From JBDHTS01 sp044221445 (GTDB taxonomy: Bacteria > Pseudomonadota > Alphaproteobacteria > Micavibrionales > Micavibrionaceae), in NCBI GenBank assembly GCA_044221445.1, contig JBGAPF010000008.1, forward strand, positions 25,617 through 89,616: a stretch of DNA of 64,000 nucleotides. The letters are read 5' to 3'. The notes beneath the pieces were generated by a model, which saw only the letters and a list, made by a program, of their open reading frames with translations, had not been told where the DNA came from and did no database searches. Positions within the stretch are counted from its first letter, which is position 1. The number at the start of each line of letters is the position of its first letter. This document shows positions 31,378 to 40,200 of this stretch, one piece after another. The translations under genes and the position numbers were made by a program.

Positions 31378-34140
31378 TCAGACCGCCCCGAAAGCATTGG
31401 CGGTTACCAGATTATGGGTCAGGTCAAACGCACCCGCATCTATGCCCGTGAGGCGCGCGATGGATACAGCGTTAAACGCCGTGCCCGACCCATCGGCATC
31501 GAAGGAAACCACCGTATCGGCGCCGTCCTGCGCGATGCTGACCATGCCATCGGCGACTGGATCCGCGCCGATGTAGCCCGCCGCCGTCAGAAGCGCGCTG
31601 ATATCGACCGTGTCTCCGCCTTCGCCCGTCTCAAAACCGACGATGGTATCATGGATATCGAGGGCAGGATTTTCCGAGGCGCCTGCAATCTCCGCAAGGA
31701 CGCTGGGATGAAAATAAAACACGTCGCTTCCGGCGTCGCCGTAAAGAACGTCCTGGCCCGTGCCGCCGATCAGGATATCGTTGCCTTCCATGCCGTGAAT
31801 CGTGTCGTTTCCGTCCGTCCCGGCGATGATGTTATCGCTTGCATTGCCATCGATCGCCATGCCTGGATCGGCATGAATGGTGAGGTCGGCCAGAAGATTG
31901 CGGGGATAAGGGCCGGGATTGTCGAGCACATGATCCTGGCCCATATCGAGCGCGATAAAGTCAGCAAGGCGGTCGCCGACGATATGCCGCGACGGGAGGG
32001 CGGTATGCCATGAATCGGTGATCCAGTCCGGATCGTAGCCGGGCGTATCGGGCGAAACTTCCTGGAGCAAAGGCAGGTCGGCATAATTCACCGCGAGGTG
32101 AATGTCGTTATATTCAAGCGCCAGCTGCTGCTGCGCGTGATGCAGATAATCGAGGCCGAGGTTGATTTTGTCGATCGTATGCTGTTCCTGGCCTTCGGCG
32201 AGCGCGCCCGCCGTGCTGAAGCGGCCTGTCTGCATGATGTAGAACTGCACGTCGCTGCCGACATGGGCCTTGATGTAATCGAACACGGCGCGCGTCGAAT
32301 CCATATAACGTTGCGCCTGCAGAAGCCGACCGGCTTCGGTTTTGGGGGTGCCGATCGAATTCGCCTCGGATTCGCCCTGGCCCCAGACGATGGTCGGCGT
32401 CACCGCGCCCTGGGCCCGCAGGTCGGCAATCTGCTTGATCATCAGATCGACAGCCCGCACCAGGATCTCGCCCGGCTTGCCCTCGTCCGGATACCACCAG
32501 ACCCTGTCCGCATTGTTGTGCGCGTCGCCATCAACGGTCGAGCCGCCGACGGCAAGGTTGACGAACTGGTTCTTTTCATCCTGGAGAAGGGTGACGACTT
32601 GAGAGAATCCTGTCTGATTTTTCAGGCCGTTTTCAAGATGGGAAATTCCGGAGTCGCCGTTTGTGATCAGGCTGAGGCCCGATGCGTTCGACTGGCCCAA
32701 AACGCTTGTGTAAAGAATGGAGGGTGTATGTGTGATCAGGTTTTCTGCGGCAGAAAAAACCTTACTCGACACGCCTTTCAGAGTCGCCAGAAGAACGGGC
32801 GAGTCCGCGCCGCCGAAACCGTCCGCGTCGAAATTGATCAGGGTGTTGCTGGAGTTTTTGACAATGGTAATGACTCCGTCGGCGACAGGATTGGTGCCGT
32901 GATAATTTGCGGCGGACAGAAGCTCGCTGACATCCAGGCGGTCGCCGCCCGTTCCCGCCCTGAAATCCCAGATCGTGGCGCTGGCATGGCCCACGTCGTT
33001 CAGAAACGCGCCGGTGAATTTAAACGTATCGGCGCCCAGGCCTCCATAAAGCTGGTCCGATCCGGCATCGATCAGCAACAAATCGTCGCCTGCGTCGCCG
33101 CTGATGGAATCGTTGCCCGCGCCGCCGATCAGCGTATCGTTGCCGCCTTCGCCATACAGCGCGTCGTTTCCGAGGCCGCCATACAGGATGTTGCCGACAT
33201 CGTCGCGGCCATGAATGACATCGTTGAGATCGGAACCCATGATGTTCTCGACGGAATACAGCAGGTCGTAGCTGCCATGCCCGTCCTGCGACACGATCGT
33301 CAGGTCCGAGGGAGCGGTGTTGCCGGGCCCGCCAGGTAGGATGACCGGTCCGGACGCATCCGGCGCGATCACCAGGTTGTCCGCCGTGAAGTCCGTCGCA
33401 TGAATGCCCATAAGCTTGACGAGCTGCCGTCCGCCCACGCCGCCGAAACCATCCGGATCGAGCTGGATTGTGGTATATGTGCCCATGTCGCGCACGCGGA
33501 TGAACCCGTCGGCGACAGGGTCCGTGCCTTTGTAGCCGACATGCTGGAGCAGCGCGGAGACATCCAGAGCGTCGCCGCCGGGGCCGACAGCGAAATTCTT
33601 GATTTTGGGAGTCACGGCGTCGATGACGTCATCCCATGTAAAGCTGTGAACGGTACCGATGACGGAGGCCGGCGCAAGGGTCACCTGCAGGGGTGCGTTC
33701 ACATTGATGCCGACCATGGCCATCGCATAGGTGACGGTATCGCTGTCCGAGCCGATCTGGCCGCTGAGTCCCCCGATCACAAGGTCGATACCCTGGCCGG
33801 GGTTTATAATGTCGTTGTCGCTTCCGCCTATGACAATATCGTCACCCGTAGCCGCGCTTAAGTAATCCGCGCCCCCATACCCCAGGACAAGGTCATGCTG
33901 TCCTGTTTCGGAAATAAGGATTTCAGAGCGGGCGGCTTTCGACGAGGTTTCTCCCTTGAGGACGCTGTCATGCATGGCCAGGAATTCCGGAGAGACCATG
34001 CCGGACAGATTGGGGGCTACATATGTCTGCAGCGTCTGGACAAGGCTGGACGGCGTCAGCGTCGGCAGGCCGTCATTTGCGAAGCCGTAATAGGCCGCGA
34101 GGTTGTTCCACCAGACAGGTTTGGCCAAAGTCACAGGCAT
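31378..34140 (-). CDS. RTX protein with SASA/SGNH carbohydrate acetylesterase domain
   Basis: 920 residues. The central ~470-740 domain has the SGNH layout of the sialate O-acetylesterase/acetylxylan esterase (SASA) family: SVLGQSNASG with nucleophile Ser near 482, NLAVGGSTVDG, TPTIVWGQGESEAN, and the closing D-x-x-H in ITDSWHTALPSRHI. RTX repeats lie both before (~70-110 and ~300-350) and after (~770-820). Three copies of a ~70-residue unit beginning LDVSALL/LDVSELL/VDISALL with NPVADG and NFDADG segments, a type I secretion C-terminal module, occur in one chain. AGGGGA 7 nt before the ATG. Likely removes O-acetyl groups from an extracellular polysaccharide; with the adjacent epimerase, acetylated alginate is a reasonable substrate. 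Confidence 0.85.
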   Translation of the reverse strand: MPVTLAKPVWWNNLAAYYGFANDGLPTLTPSSLVQTLQTYVAPNLSGMVSPEFLAMHDSVLKGETSSKAARSEILISETGQHDLVLGYGGADYLSAATGDDIVIGGSDNDIINPGQGIDLVIGGLSGQIGSDSDTVTYAMAMVGINVNAPLQVTLAPASVIGTVHSFTWDDVIDAVTPKIKNFAVGPGGDALDVSALLQHVGYKGTDPVADGFIRVRDMGTYTTIQLDPDGFGGVGGRQLVKLMGIHATDFTADNLVIAPDASGPVILPGGPGNTAPSDLTIVSQDGHGSYDLLYSVENIMGSDLNDVIHGRDDVGNILYGGLGNDALYGEGGNDTLIGGAGNDSISGDAGDDLLLIDAGSDQLYGGLGADTFKFTGAFLNDVGHASATIWDFRAGTGGDRLDVSELLSAANYHGTNPVADGVITIVKNSSNTLINFDADGFGGADSPVLLATLKGVSSKVFSAAENLITHTPSILYTSVLGQSNASGLSLITNGDSGISHLENGLKNQTGFSQVVTLLQDEKNQFVNLAVGGSTVDGDAHNNADRVWWYPDEGKPGEILVRAVDLMIKQIADLRAQGAVTPTIVWGQGESEANSIGTPKTEAGRLLQAQRYMDSTRAVFDYIKAHVGSDVQFYIMQTGRFSTAGALAEGQEQHTIDKINLGLDYLHHAQQQLALEYNDIHLAVNYADLPLLQEVSPDTPGYDPDWITDSWHTALPSRHIVGDRLADFIALDMGQDHVLDNPGPYPRNLLADLTIHADPGMAIDGNASDNIIAGTDGNDTIHGMEGNDILIGGTGQDVLYGDAGSDVFYFHPSVLAEIAGASENPALDIHDTIVGFETGEGGDTVDISALLTAAGYIGADPVADGMVSIAQDGADTVVSFDADGSGTAFNAVSIARLTGIDAGAFDLTHNLVTANAFGAV

Positions 34141-34253
34141 TGCGCTATCCCCTAAATAAATTTTCCGTATGGCGAATAAGGTTTATGCATAACGAGTTTT
34201 TCTAATATATGAAAATGATAATTTTTATAGCTTTTGATCTCGTACGCCCCTTT

Positions 34254-34292
34254 ATCCTCCTTCTCTTCGCATATGCGAAAACGAAGGAGGAT
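34254..34292. repeat. 39-bp interrupted inverted repeat
   Basis: ATCCTCCTTC and its exact complement GAAGGAGGAT enclose a perfect inner palindrome TTCGCATATGCGAA. It lies 30 bp downstream of the epimerase stop and 114 bp upstream of the esterase start. As RNA from the epimerase gene it would form a long stem, but without a U run, so it may be a processing or stabilising hairpin, an attenuator or a protein site. The sequestered GGAGG is noteworthy. Confidence 0.55.
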
Positions 34293-34321
34293 TCAAGAGG
34301 GATTCTATGAAAACCAACGCC

Positions 34322-36073
34322 TCAGGAAAAAATATTCACATCCGATTGCTGCAGCGTCCCCATGAAACCGGTCAGTTCGACATGGTCGGCGCCGAAGGTG
34401 ATAAGCGTACCCGTGGCCGTTGTTGTAACGTGTTCTGTAAAAGATGCGAAATTGGAGGCCAGCAGGGAGGATATGTTCAGCTTGTCCTGGCCTTGCGTAA
34501 AATCGACGATGGAATCGATACCGAAACCGGCAGAGAACTGGAACGTGTCGTTGCCGGCATCGCCGCGCAGCGTGTCGTTGTTCTCACCGCCGTCGATATA
34601 GTCGTTGCCGACGCCGCCTGACAGGGTGTCGTTGCCGGTGCCGCCGATCAGTTTGTCGTTGCCAGCCTCCCCGTACAACAGGTCGTTACCTGTCTTGCCG
34701 TTCAGGGAATCGTCGCCGTTTCCGCCGTACAGCGTATCGTCGCCGGTGCCGCCGCTCATATTGTCCTTGCCTTCACCGCCGTACAGCCTGTCGTTGTTGG
34801 TGCCGCCGTCCATCGTGTCGTTGCCGCCCTGGCCGTACAGGGTGTCGTTGCCGGCGAAGCCGTTCAGCGTGTCGTTGTTGTTGGCCCCGGCCAGCGTTTC
34901 GGCGCCGTTGGTGCCGTTGATGGTCATCGGCGTGTCGCTGATGACGCTATGGGCGCCGGTCAACGCGGGAAAATCCTTGCGCGTGCCGTAAATCAGGTTG
35001 TTCGATAAGGTCGTGTAATCCGTCCCGTCGGCGATCTCCCTGATGGAGTAGGATGCATGAAAAGCGCCGGCATCCTCGATCCTGTTATTAAGGATCTGGG
35101 TGCCGGTGGTGATGTAAATGCGGCCGGCCGCGCCCGCAGTGTCGTCATAGTTCTGGATGCGGACTTCTTCATAGCCGCCGTCCTTCACCTGGGCATTGTC
35201 ATGGATATGGCTGTTTTCGATGATGCTGCCGATGCTGCCCATGACGCGGACGCCGCGCTGGCCGTTGTCGTAGATATCCGCGCCGTCGACCGTGACATGG
35301 TCTGCTCGGTTAATCTGGATGCCGTCGCCGACATTGCCGTAGACGCTGCCGCCCTGGATCACGATATTGTTCGGGACGGGGATGTCGTCGCTGCCGCGCT
35401 GGACCATGATGCCCTGGGATCCGTTATCGTAGGAGCTGTTGTTGACAAGTGTGATGTCGTGCGTCGAGGTGACGATGTTGAAGCCATGGCGGTCATTGTC
35501 ATAGGCGACGTTGTTCTCGATATGCGCGCCGATCTGGAAGTCCAGCGTAAAGCCGTCCAGGCCGTTGCCGTGGCTGATGCTGTTGGTGATGCTCAGGTTC
35601 ACGGTACGCTCATGCGGGTCGAAGCCGTAGCTGCCGCAATCCTTGATCTCGATATGGTCGAGCGTGATGTTGGTGTCGGCGCGGACGCTGCCCGGCTTCA
35701 CGCCGTTGAACCAGCCGTCGATCTTGCCGGTGACATGGTCGCGGTTGCCGTCGATGGTCAGGTCGTGCATGCCGACATCGTGGTTCTCGACATCGGTCGG
35801 GGTGCGGAAGATGCCGGTGATGTCGCCGCTCCAGCCGTCTTTCACCTTAACGGTGGTCAGGCCCATGCCGTCGCCATAGACGGTGACGTTATCGAAAAGC
35901 TGGATCGCGCCGGTCGAACCCTTCGCGCCGCCGGTGACGGCGTAGGTGCCGGTGGGGATATAAACCTGGCCGCCGCCCGCCGCGCTGGCCGCGTTGACAG
36001 CCGCCTGGATTGCGAGTTTGTCGTCAGTGACGCCGTTGCCTGTCGCGCCGTAATCGCGCACATTGTAAATCAT
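34322..36073 (-). CDS. algE: AlgE-type mannuronan C5-epimerase, secreted RTX protein
   Basis: 583 residues: A-module (~1-385), then an RTX R-module (~395-540) and a C-terminal secretion region. It resembles Azotobacter vinelandii AlgE proteins throughout: YGATGNGVTDDKLAIQAAV, LTIDGNRDHVTGKIDGWFNG, YGFDPHERTVNLSI, NDRHGFNIVTSTHDITL. The catalytic residues known from AlgE4 fall at the same numbers here: Tyr149, Asp152, His154 and Asp178. These enzymes convert beta-D-mannuronate to alpha-L-guluronate in polymeric alginate outside the cell, with Ca2+. One A and one R module match the AlgE4 layout. AAGGGG is 6 nt before the ATG. No alginate synthesis genes are in the window. Confidence 0.93.
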   Translation of the reverse strand: MIYNVRDYGATGNGVTDDKLAIQAAVNAASAAGGGQVYIPTGTYAVTGGAKGSTGAIQLFDNVTVYGDGMGLTTVKVKDGWSGDITGIFRTPTDVENHDVGMHDLTIDGNRDHVTGKIDGWFNGVKPGSVRADTNITLDHIEIKDCGSYGFDPHERTVNLSITNSISHGNGLDGFTLDFQIGAHIENNVAYDNDRHGFNIVTSTHDITLVNNSSYDNGSQGIMVQRGSDDIPVPNNIVIQGGSVYGNVGDGIQINRADHVTVDGADIYDNGQRGVRVMGSIGSIIENSHIHDNAQVKDGGYEEVRIQNYDDTAGAAGRIYITTGTQILNNRIEDAGAFHASYSIREIADGTDYTTLSNNLIYGTRKDFPALTGAHSVISDTPMTINGTNGAETLAGANNNDTLNGFAGNDTLYGQGGNDTMDGGTNNDRLYGGEGKDNMSGGTGDDTLYGGNGDDSLNGKTGNDLLYGEAGNDKLIGGTGNDTLSGGVGNDYIDGGENNDTLRGDAGNDTFQFSAGFGIDSIVDFTQGQDKLNISSLLASNFASFTEHVTTTATGTLITFGADHVELTGFMGTLQQSDVNIFS

Positions 36074-36168
36074 GGTTTGCCCCTTATGGATAAGAAATAC
36101 GAAAAATTACCTGACACAGCGATTTAATCTGCCGCGCCGCGCAAAGCAAGACGGGAACACAGGTTTTT

Positions 36169-37002
36169 TTATTTCGCCCGGCGCAGCAGGCCGCCGCACA
36201 GGATATACACGCCAAACACGCCGAGCGCGCCGGTCACCCATGGGCCGGGGTTCATGTCATGCGCCGTGGCGACCAGGGCCAGCACCGACCAGATGACCAG
36301 GAACACGATATTGTATTTGCGCATTCGCACCACGCGCACCGGATGGATGAACGGGATCGGCAGGAAGGTCATGACGACCAGCGCGGCGATGAACGCGGCG
36401 CCGACCCAGGGCGGCGGAGCCAGCAGGAACAGGTAGAACGCCGCCGCGTTCCAGATGGCGGGGAAGCCGCTGAAATAATTGTCTTCCATCTTCATGTTGC
36501 CGTCGGCGAAATACAGCGCGCTGCTGACCACAACGGCAAGCCCGGCGACCGTCCCGACGCCGTCCGGTAGCAGGCCCGACACCGCCATCGCATAGGCGGG
36601 CACGAAGACATAAGTGACGAAATCGACGACCAGGTCGAGCGTTTCGCCCGACCAGCGCGGCAGTCGTTCCGACAGGCTGACGCGGCGCGCCAGCGGCCCG
36701 TCGAGCCCGTCGACCAGCAGAGCGAGGCCGAGCCACAGGAACATCTGGCTCCACGCATGGTCCGCCGCCGCCATCAGGGCCAGCAAAGCAATCCCTGCGC
36801 CGGAGGCGGTGAGAAGATGGATCGAGAAGGCGCCCGCGATCTGGGCGCGCGACAGCCGCTCGCCGTCGCCGCCGCGCGTCGGCGGCTCTTTCATGGATTC
36901 GTTCGACAGCACGGTCAGTTTCGCCCGCGACTTCGTCTTGCCCTGCGCCGATTTGCCGAGGGCGGCAAACGTACGCTGTTGCCTGTTTCTAGCCGTTTTC
37001 AT
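36169..37002 (-). CDS. pcs: Phosphatidylcholine synthase
   Basis: Inner-membrane CDP-alcohol phosphotransferase that condenses CDP-diacylglycerol with choline to phosphatidylcholine. The core from 36894 is 241 residues, the length of the Sinorhizobium enzyme, and shares FSIHLLTASG, MFLWLGLALLVDGLDGPLAR, LPRWSGETLD, YVFVPAYA, SSALYFAD, FSGFPAIWN and FLPIPFIHPVRV. The D-x2-D-G-x2-A-R...G-x3-D-x3-D motif is complete. Starting at 37002 adds 36 basic residues (MKTARNRQQRTFAALGK) and has a weak CAGG before it; the inner start at 36894 has no ribosome site. Both are possible. It implies choline uptake from the environment or host. Confidence 0.93.
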   Translation of the reverse strand: MKTARNRQQRTFAALGKSAQGKTKSRAKLTVLSNESMKEPPTRGGDGERLSRAQIAGAFSIHLLTASGAGIALLALMAAADHAWSQMFLWLGLALLVDGLDGPLARRVSLSERLPRWSGETLDLVVDFVTYVFVPAYAMAVSGLLPDGVGTVAGLAVVVSSALYFADGNMKMEDNYFSGFPAIWNAAAFYLFLLAPPPWVGAAFIAALVVMTFLPIPFIHPVRVVRMRKYNIVFLVIWSVLALVATAHDMNPGPWVTGALGVFGVYILCGGLLRRAK

Positions 37003-37144
37003 GGCGCATGCCTGTCCGTTGGTCCGATGAAACGCCCGAACGCTTCGCTTTTCATAAGTGCAGCGCAGCAAAAGGGGCGTAAACACCCTCCTTAGCATGG
37101 CGAAGACGGATTCGGCAATATTGAAGGTTGGGCGGGAGTGTGAT

Positions 37145-37160
37145 GCTGACGGCCGTCAGC
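37145..37160. promoter_or_regulatory. 16-bp perfect palindrome between pcs and the alpha-2-macroglobulin gene
   Basis: GCTGACGGCCGTCAGC, fully symmetric, in the 290-bp divergent space between pcs and the macroglobulin gene. Position suits a repressor or activator site for either gene. No promoter hexamers could be assigned with confidence. Confidence 0.3.
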
Positions 37161-37291
37161 CTCTAATCCATGAAAAGAGGTTAATTTCTGAAAATAAACA
37201 GGGGAAGCGCAGCGGGGGCGGCTGGTGCGGGGGGCTGTTTTGGGGTAGAGTTTTTTCACCGCATAACAGCTGTTTATAAGGATCGACGGTG

Positions 37292-40200
37292 ATGCTCCTG
37301 ATCATTGGTGGGACGATTGGCGCCCGCGGGTTGCTGATGGCCATGCTGGCGCTGTTTTTGTTCATCGCGCCGGTTTCGGGTCAGGAGCGGGGCCCGCTGA
37401 CGGCGCATCTGAAAGATCCGGTTTTCCTTAAAAATCCCGAAGCCGCGCCAGCCAGCGTCGCGGGCAGGGACGCGCTGACCCTGAACTTTTCTTACGATTA
37501 CGACCGGTGTCGCGCGGAATATGGCGACCAGCGCGCCTATAGCGGCTGCGAGCGGCGGCTGGATCTGGACGGGCGCAAGGCTGAGAAAGGCATCGGCATC
37601 ACCCCCGCCATCGCGGGAAGCTGGCGCTGGAACGGGGATTACAGCCTGTCGTTCACGCCGTCGGAATACTGGCGCGCGGGAGAGGATTATTCGATCGGTC
37701 TCGACCTCGACGCGCTGGGGGTGCCCGAGGCGGTCGTCGTCGGCGCGGACAGGCGGAAAATCGACTCGGCCGTTTCGGCCCAGCCCCTGAGCGTCGCGTT
37801 CAAGGACATGAAATATATGCAGGACCCTGACGATCCGGCGCGCAAGATCGTGACGGCGCGGCTGGAGATGAATTATCCCGTGGCGCCCGCCGCCCTTGCC
37901 TCGAAACTCAAAGTAAGCATGGAGGAGGAAGCGGGCGGTACGATGAAGACGGTGCGCGGTCGGCCGGGATACGAGATCCGGCATGCAGCCGACGGAATAA
38001 GCGCGATTTTCACCGCCACGCTGAAAACCCTGCCCGACAGAGAACGATACCTGGTTGTCGCGGTCGATCCCGGTCTGACGCCGCTGCATGGCGGCGAACC
38101 GTCGCCGGCGGGATACAGCGAGCGGGCGCGCATTCCCGACCTGAAAACGTATCTGACCATCGACAACAGCGCGGCGCTGATCGCCCGTGCCGAGGACGGC
38201 GCGCCGAAACAGGTGCTGTCCCTCGTTACCAACACGAAAGCCAAACCGAAGGACGTGCTGGCGAACGTCAGGATGTATCTTCTGCCTGCCCAGCATCCCG
38301 TGACCAAGCGCAGCGGGAAGAAACAGGACGAGCTTTACAAGTGGGAAGCCGACAGCGAGGTGACGCCCGAGATCCTGAAGCTTTCGACGCCCGTGGCGCT
38401 GCAGCCGATGGAGGCGCCGGAAAAGGACACGACCGCATTCGAATTCACTTTCGACGCGCCGCCGGGGCGCTACCTGTTCCTGTCCGTCGGCAAAGGGATG
38501 CAGGCTTTCGGCGGTTACGTGCTGGGCCGCGATTACGGCGCGATTCTGCAGGCCCCGGCCTGGCCGACCGATATCGAGATCATGCAGAAGGGAAGCATCC
38601 TGACCCTGAGCGGCGCACGTAAGATTTCTCTTCATGCCCGCGGCACGGACAGGCTGACGCTCGACATCGCGCATATCCGAACGGCGGCGTTACAGCATTT
38701 CATCAGCCAGACCGAAGGCGATATCCGCAAGCCGTCCTTCCAGAACTGGAATTTCGGCAGGGAGGACATCGCCGAGATCGACAGTAAAACCGTCCCGATG
38801 AATTACCAGTCCGCGGGCGCGTCCCAATATGCCGCGTTCGATTTTTCCCCCTACCTGAAAGACGGAAAGAAAGGCCTGTTCCTCGTTGGGGTTCAGGGGT
38901 TCAGGGACGGTAAGCCGCTGAACGATCCGGAACAGCGTTTTGTTCTGGTCACGGATATGGGGCTGCTGGTCAAGGTGAACGGCAATGGCGGGCGCGACGT
39001 CTATCTGATGTCCTTCACGGGCGGGCAACCGGTCGCGGGCGCCGCCGTCGCGGTGCTTGGCCGCAACGGGCTGCCCGTATTCGGCGGCAAGACCGACGGC
39101 GAGGGCCATATCGCCCTGCCGGATTTCGGCAGCCTGTCCGGCGACAAGCAGCCCGTGGCGGTGACGGCGCAAAAGGATGGCGATTTTACCTTCATCCCCT
39201 ATGCGCGCGACGACCGCTTTCTCAACATGTCGCAATTCGATATCGGCGGCGCCGTGACGGCGGCGAAGGGCATGAACGCCTTCCTGTTTTCGGACAGGGG
39301 AATCTACAGGCCCGGCGAAACCGCCCATATAGGGCTCATTGTCCGCAACGCGGACTGGACCGCGCTGCCGCCCGGCTTGCCTTTGCAGATGATCGTCAAG
39401 GACGCGCGCGGACGGGTGGTCAGGGACGAAATCCTGAAAATCCCCGCCGAAGGCCTCGACCAGACGGAGCTAGCGACCGGCGAGGACTGGGCGACAGGAA
39501 CGTATCGCGCCAGCCTGCATATCCCCGAGGACGGACAGCCAGGCAATATGCTGGGCAGCACATCGTTCCGGGTGGAGGATTTTCAGCCCGACCGTCTGAA
39601 AATAAAAACGGCCTTCTCGAAAGACTCCGCAGGCTGGGTGCAGCCGGCCGGGCTGGAGGCGACCGTGACCCTGCTCAACCTGTATGGCACGCCCGCGACG
39701 GGGCGAAGGATCACGGGCGCGGTGACGCTGAGCCCGGCGGCGCTCAGTTTCGCGCCTTATAAAGAGTATCAGTTCTATGATTCCAGGGCGGCCAAGCCGC
39801 GCACCATCGAATACGATCTGCCGGACGCCGTCACGGATGACGCAGGGCAGGCGGTCCTGAAGCTGAATCTGGAGGCTCAGGAAGCTGCCAGCTACAGCCT
39901 GAACCTTCAGTCCAAAGGGTTCGAGGCCGGAAGCGGCAGGGGCGTTTCCGCCTATAGCAGCGTCATGGTTTCGCCGATGGACTATGCCATCGGATTCAAA
40001 AGCGCCGCGCGGCTGGATTATCTCCGCAAAGGCCAGGCTTACGCCGTCAGCCTGATCGCGGTCGACCCCGCGCTCAGTCCGCGCGCGGTCCAAGGCCTGA
40101 CGCGCATCCTGATCCGCAAAACATTCGTGGCGACTCTGGTGAAGCACGAGGACGGGTCCTATGCCTATGAATCCGTGCCGCGCGAGGAAACGGTCGCAAG

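Noticed and set aside
34307..34621. Plus-strand frame with a good ribosome site (AGAGGG) starting 34307, opposite the epimerase end
   Set aside because: The product has no recognisable features and lies wholly antisense to the RTX module; the purine-rich run before its ATG comes from the inverted repeat.
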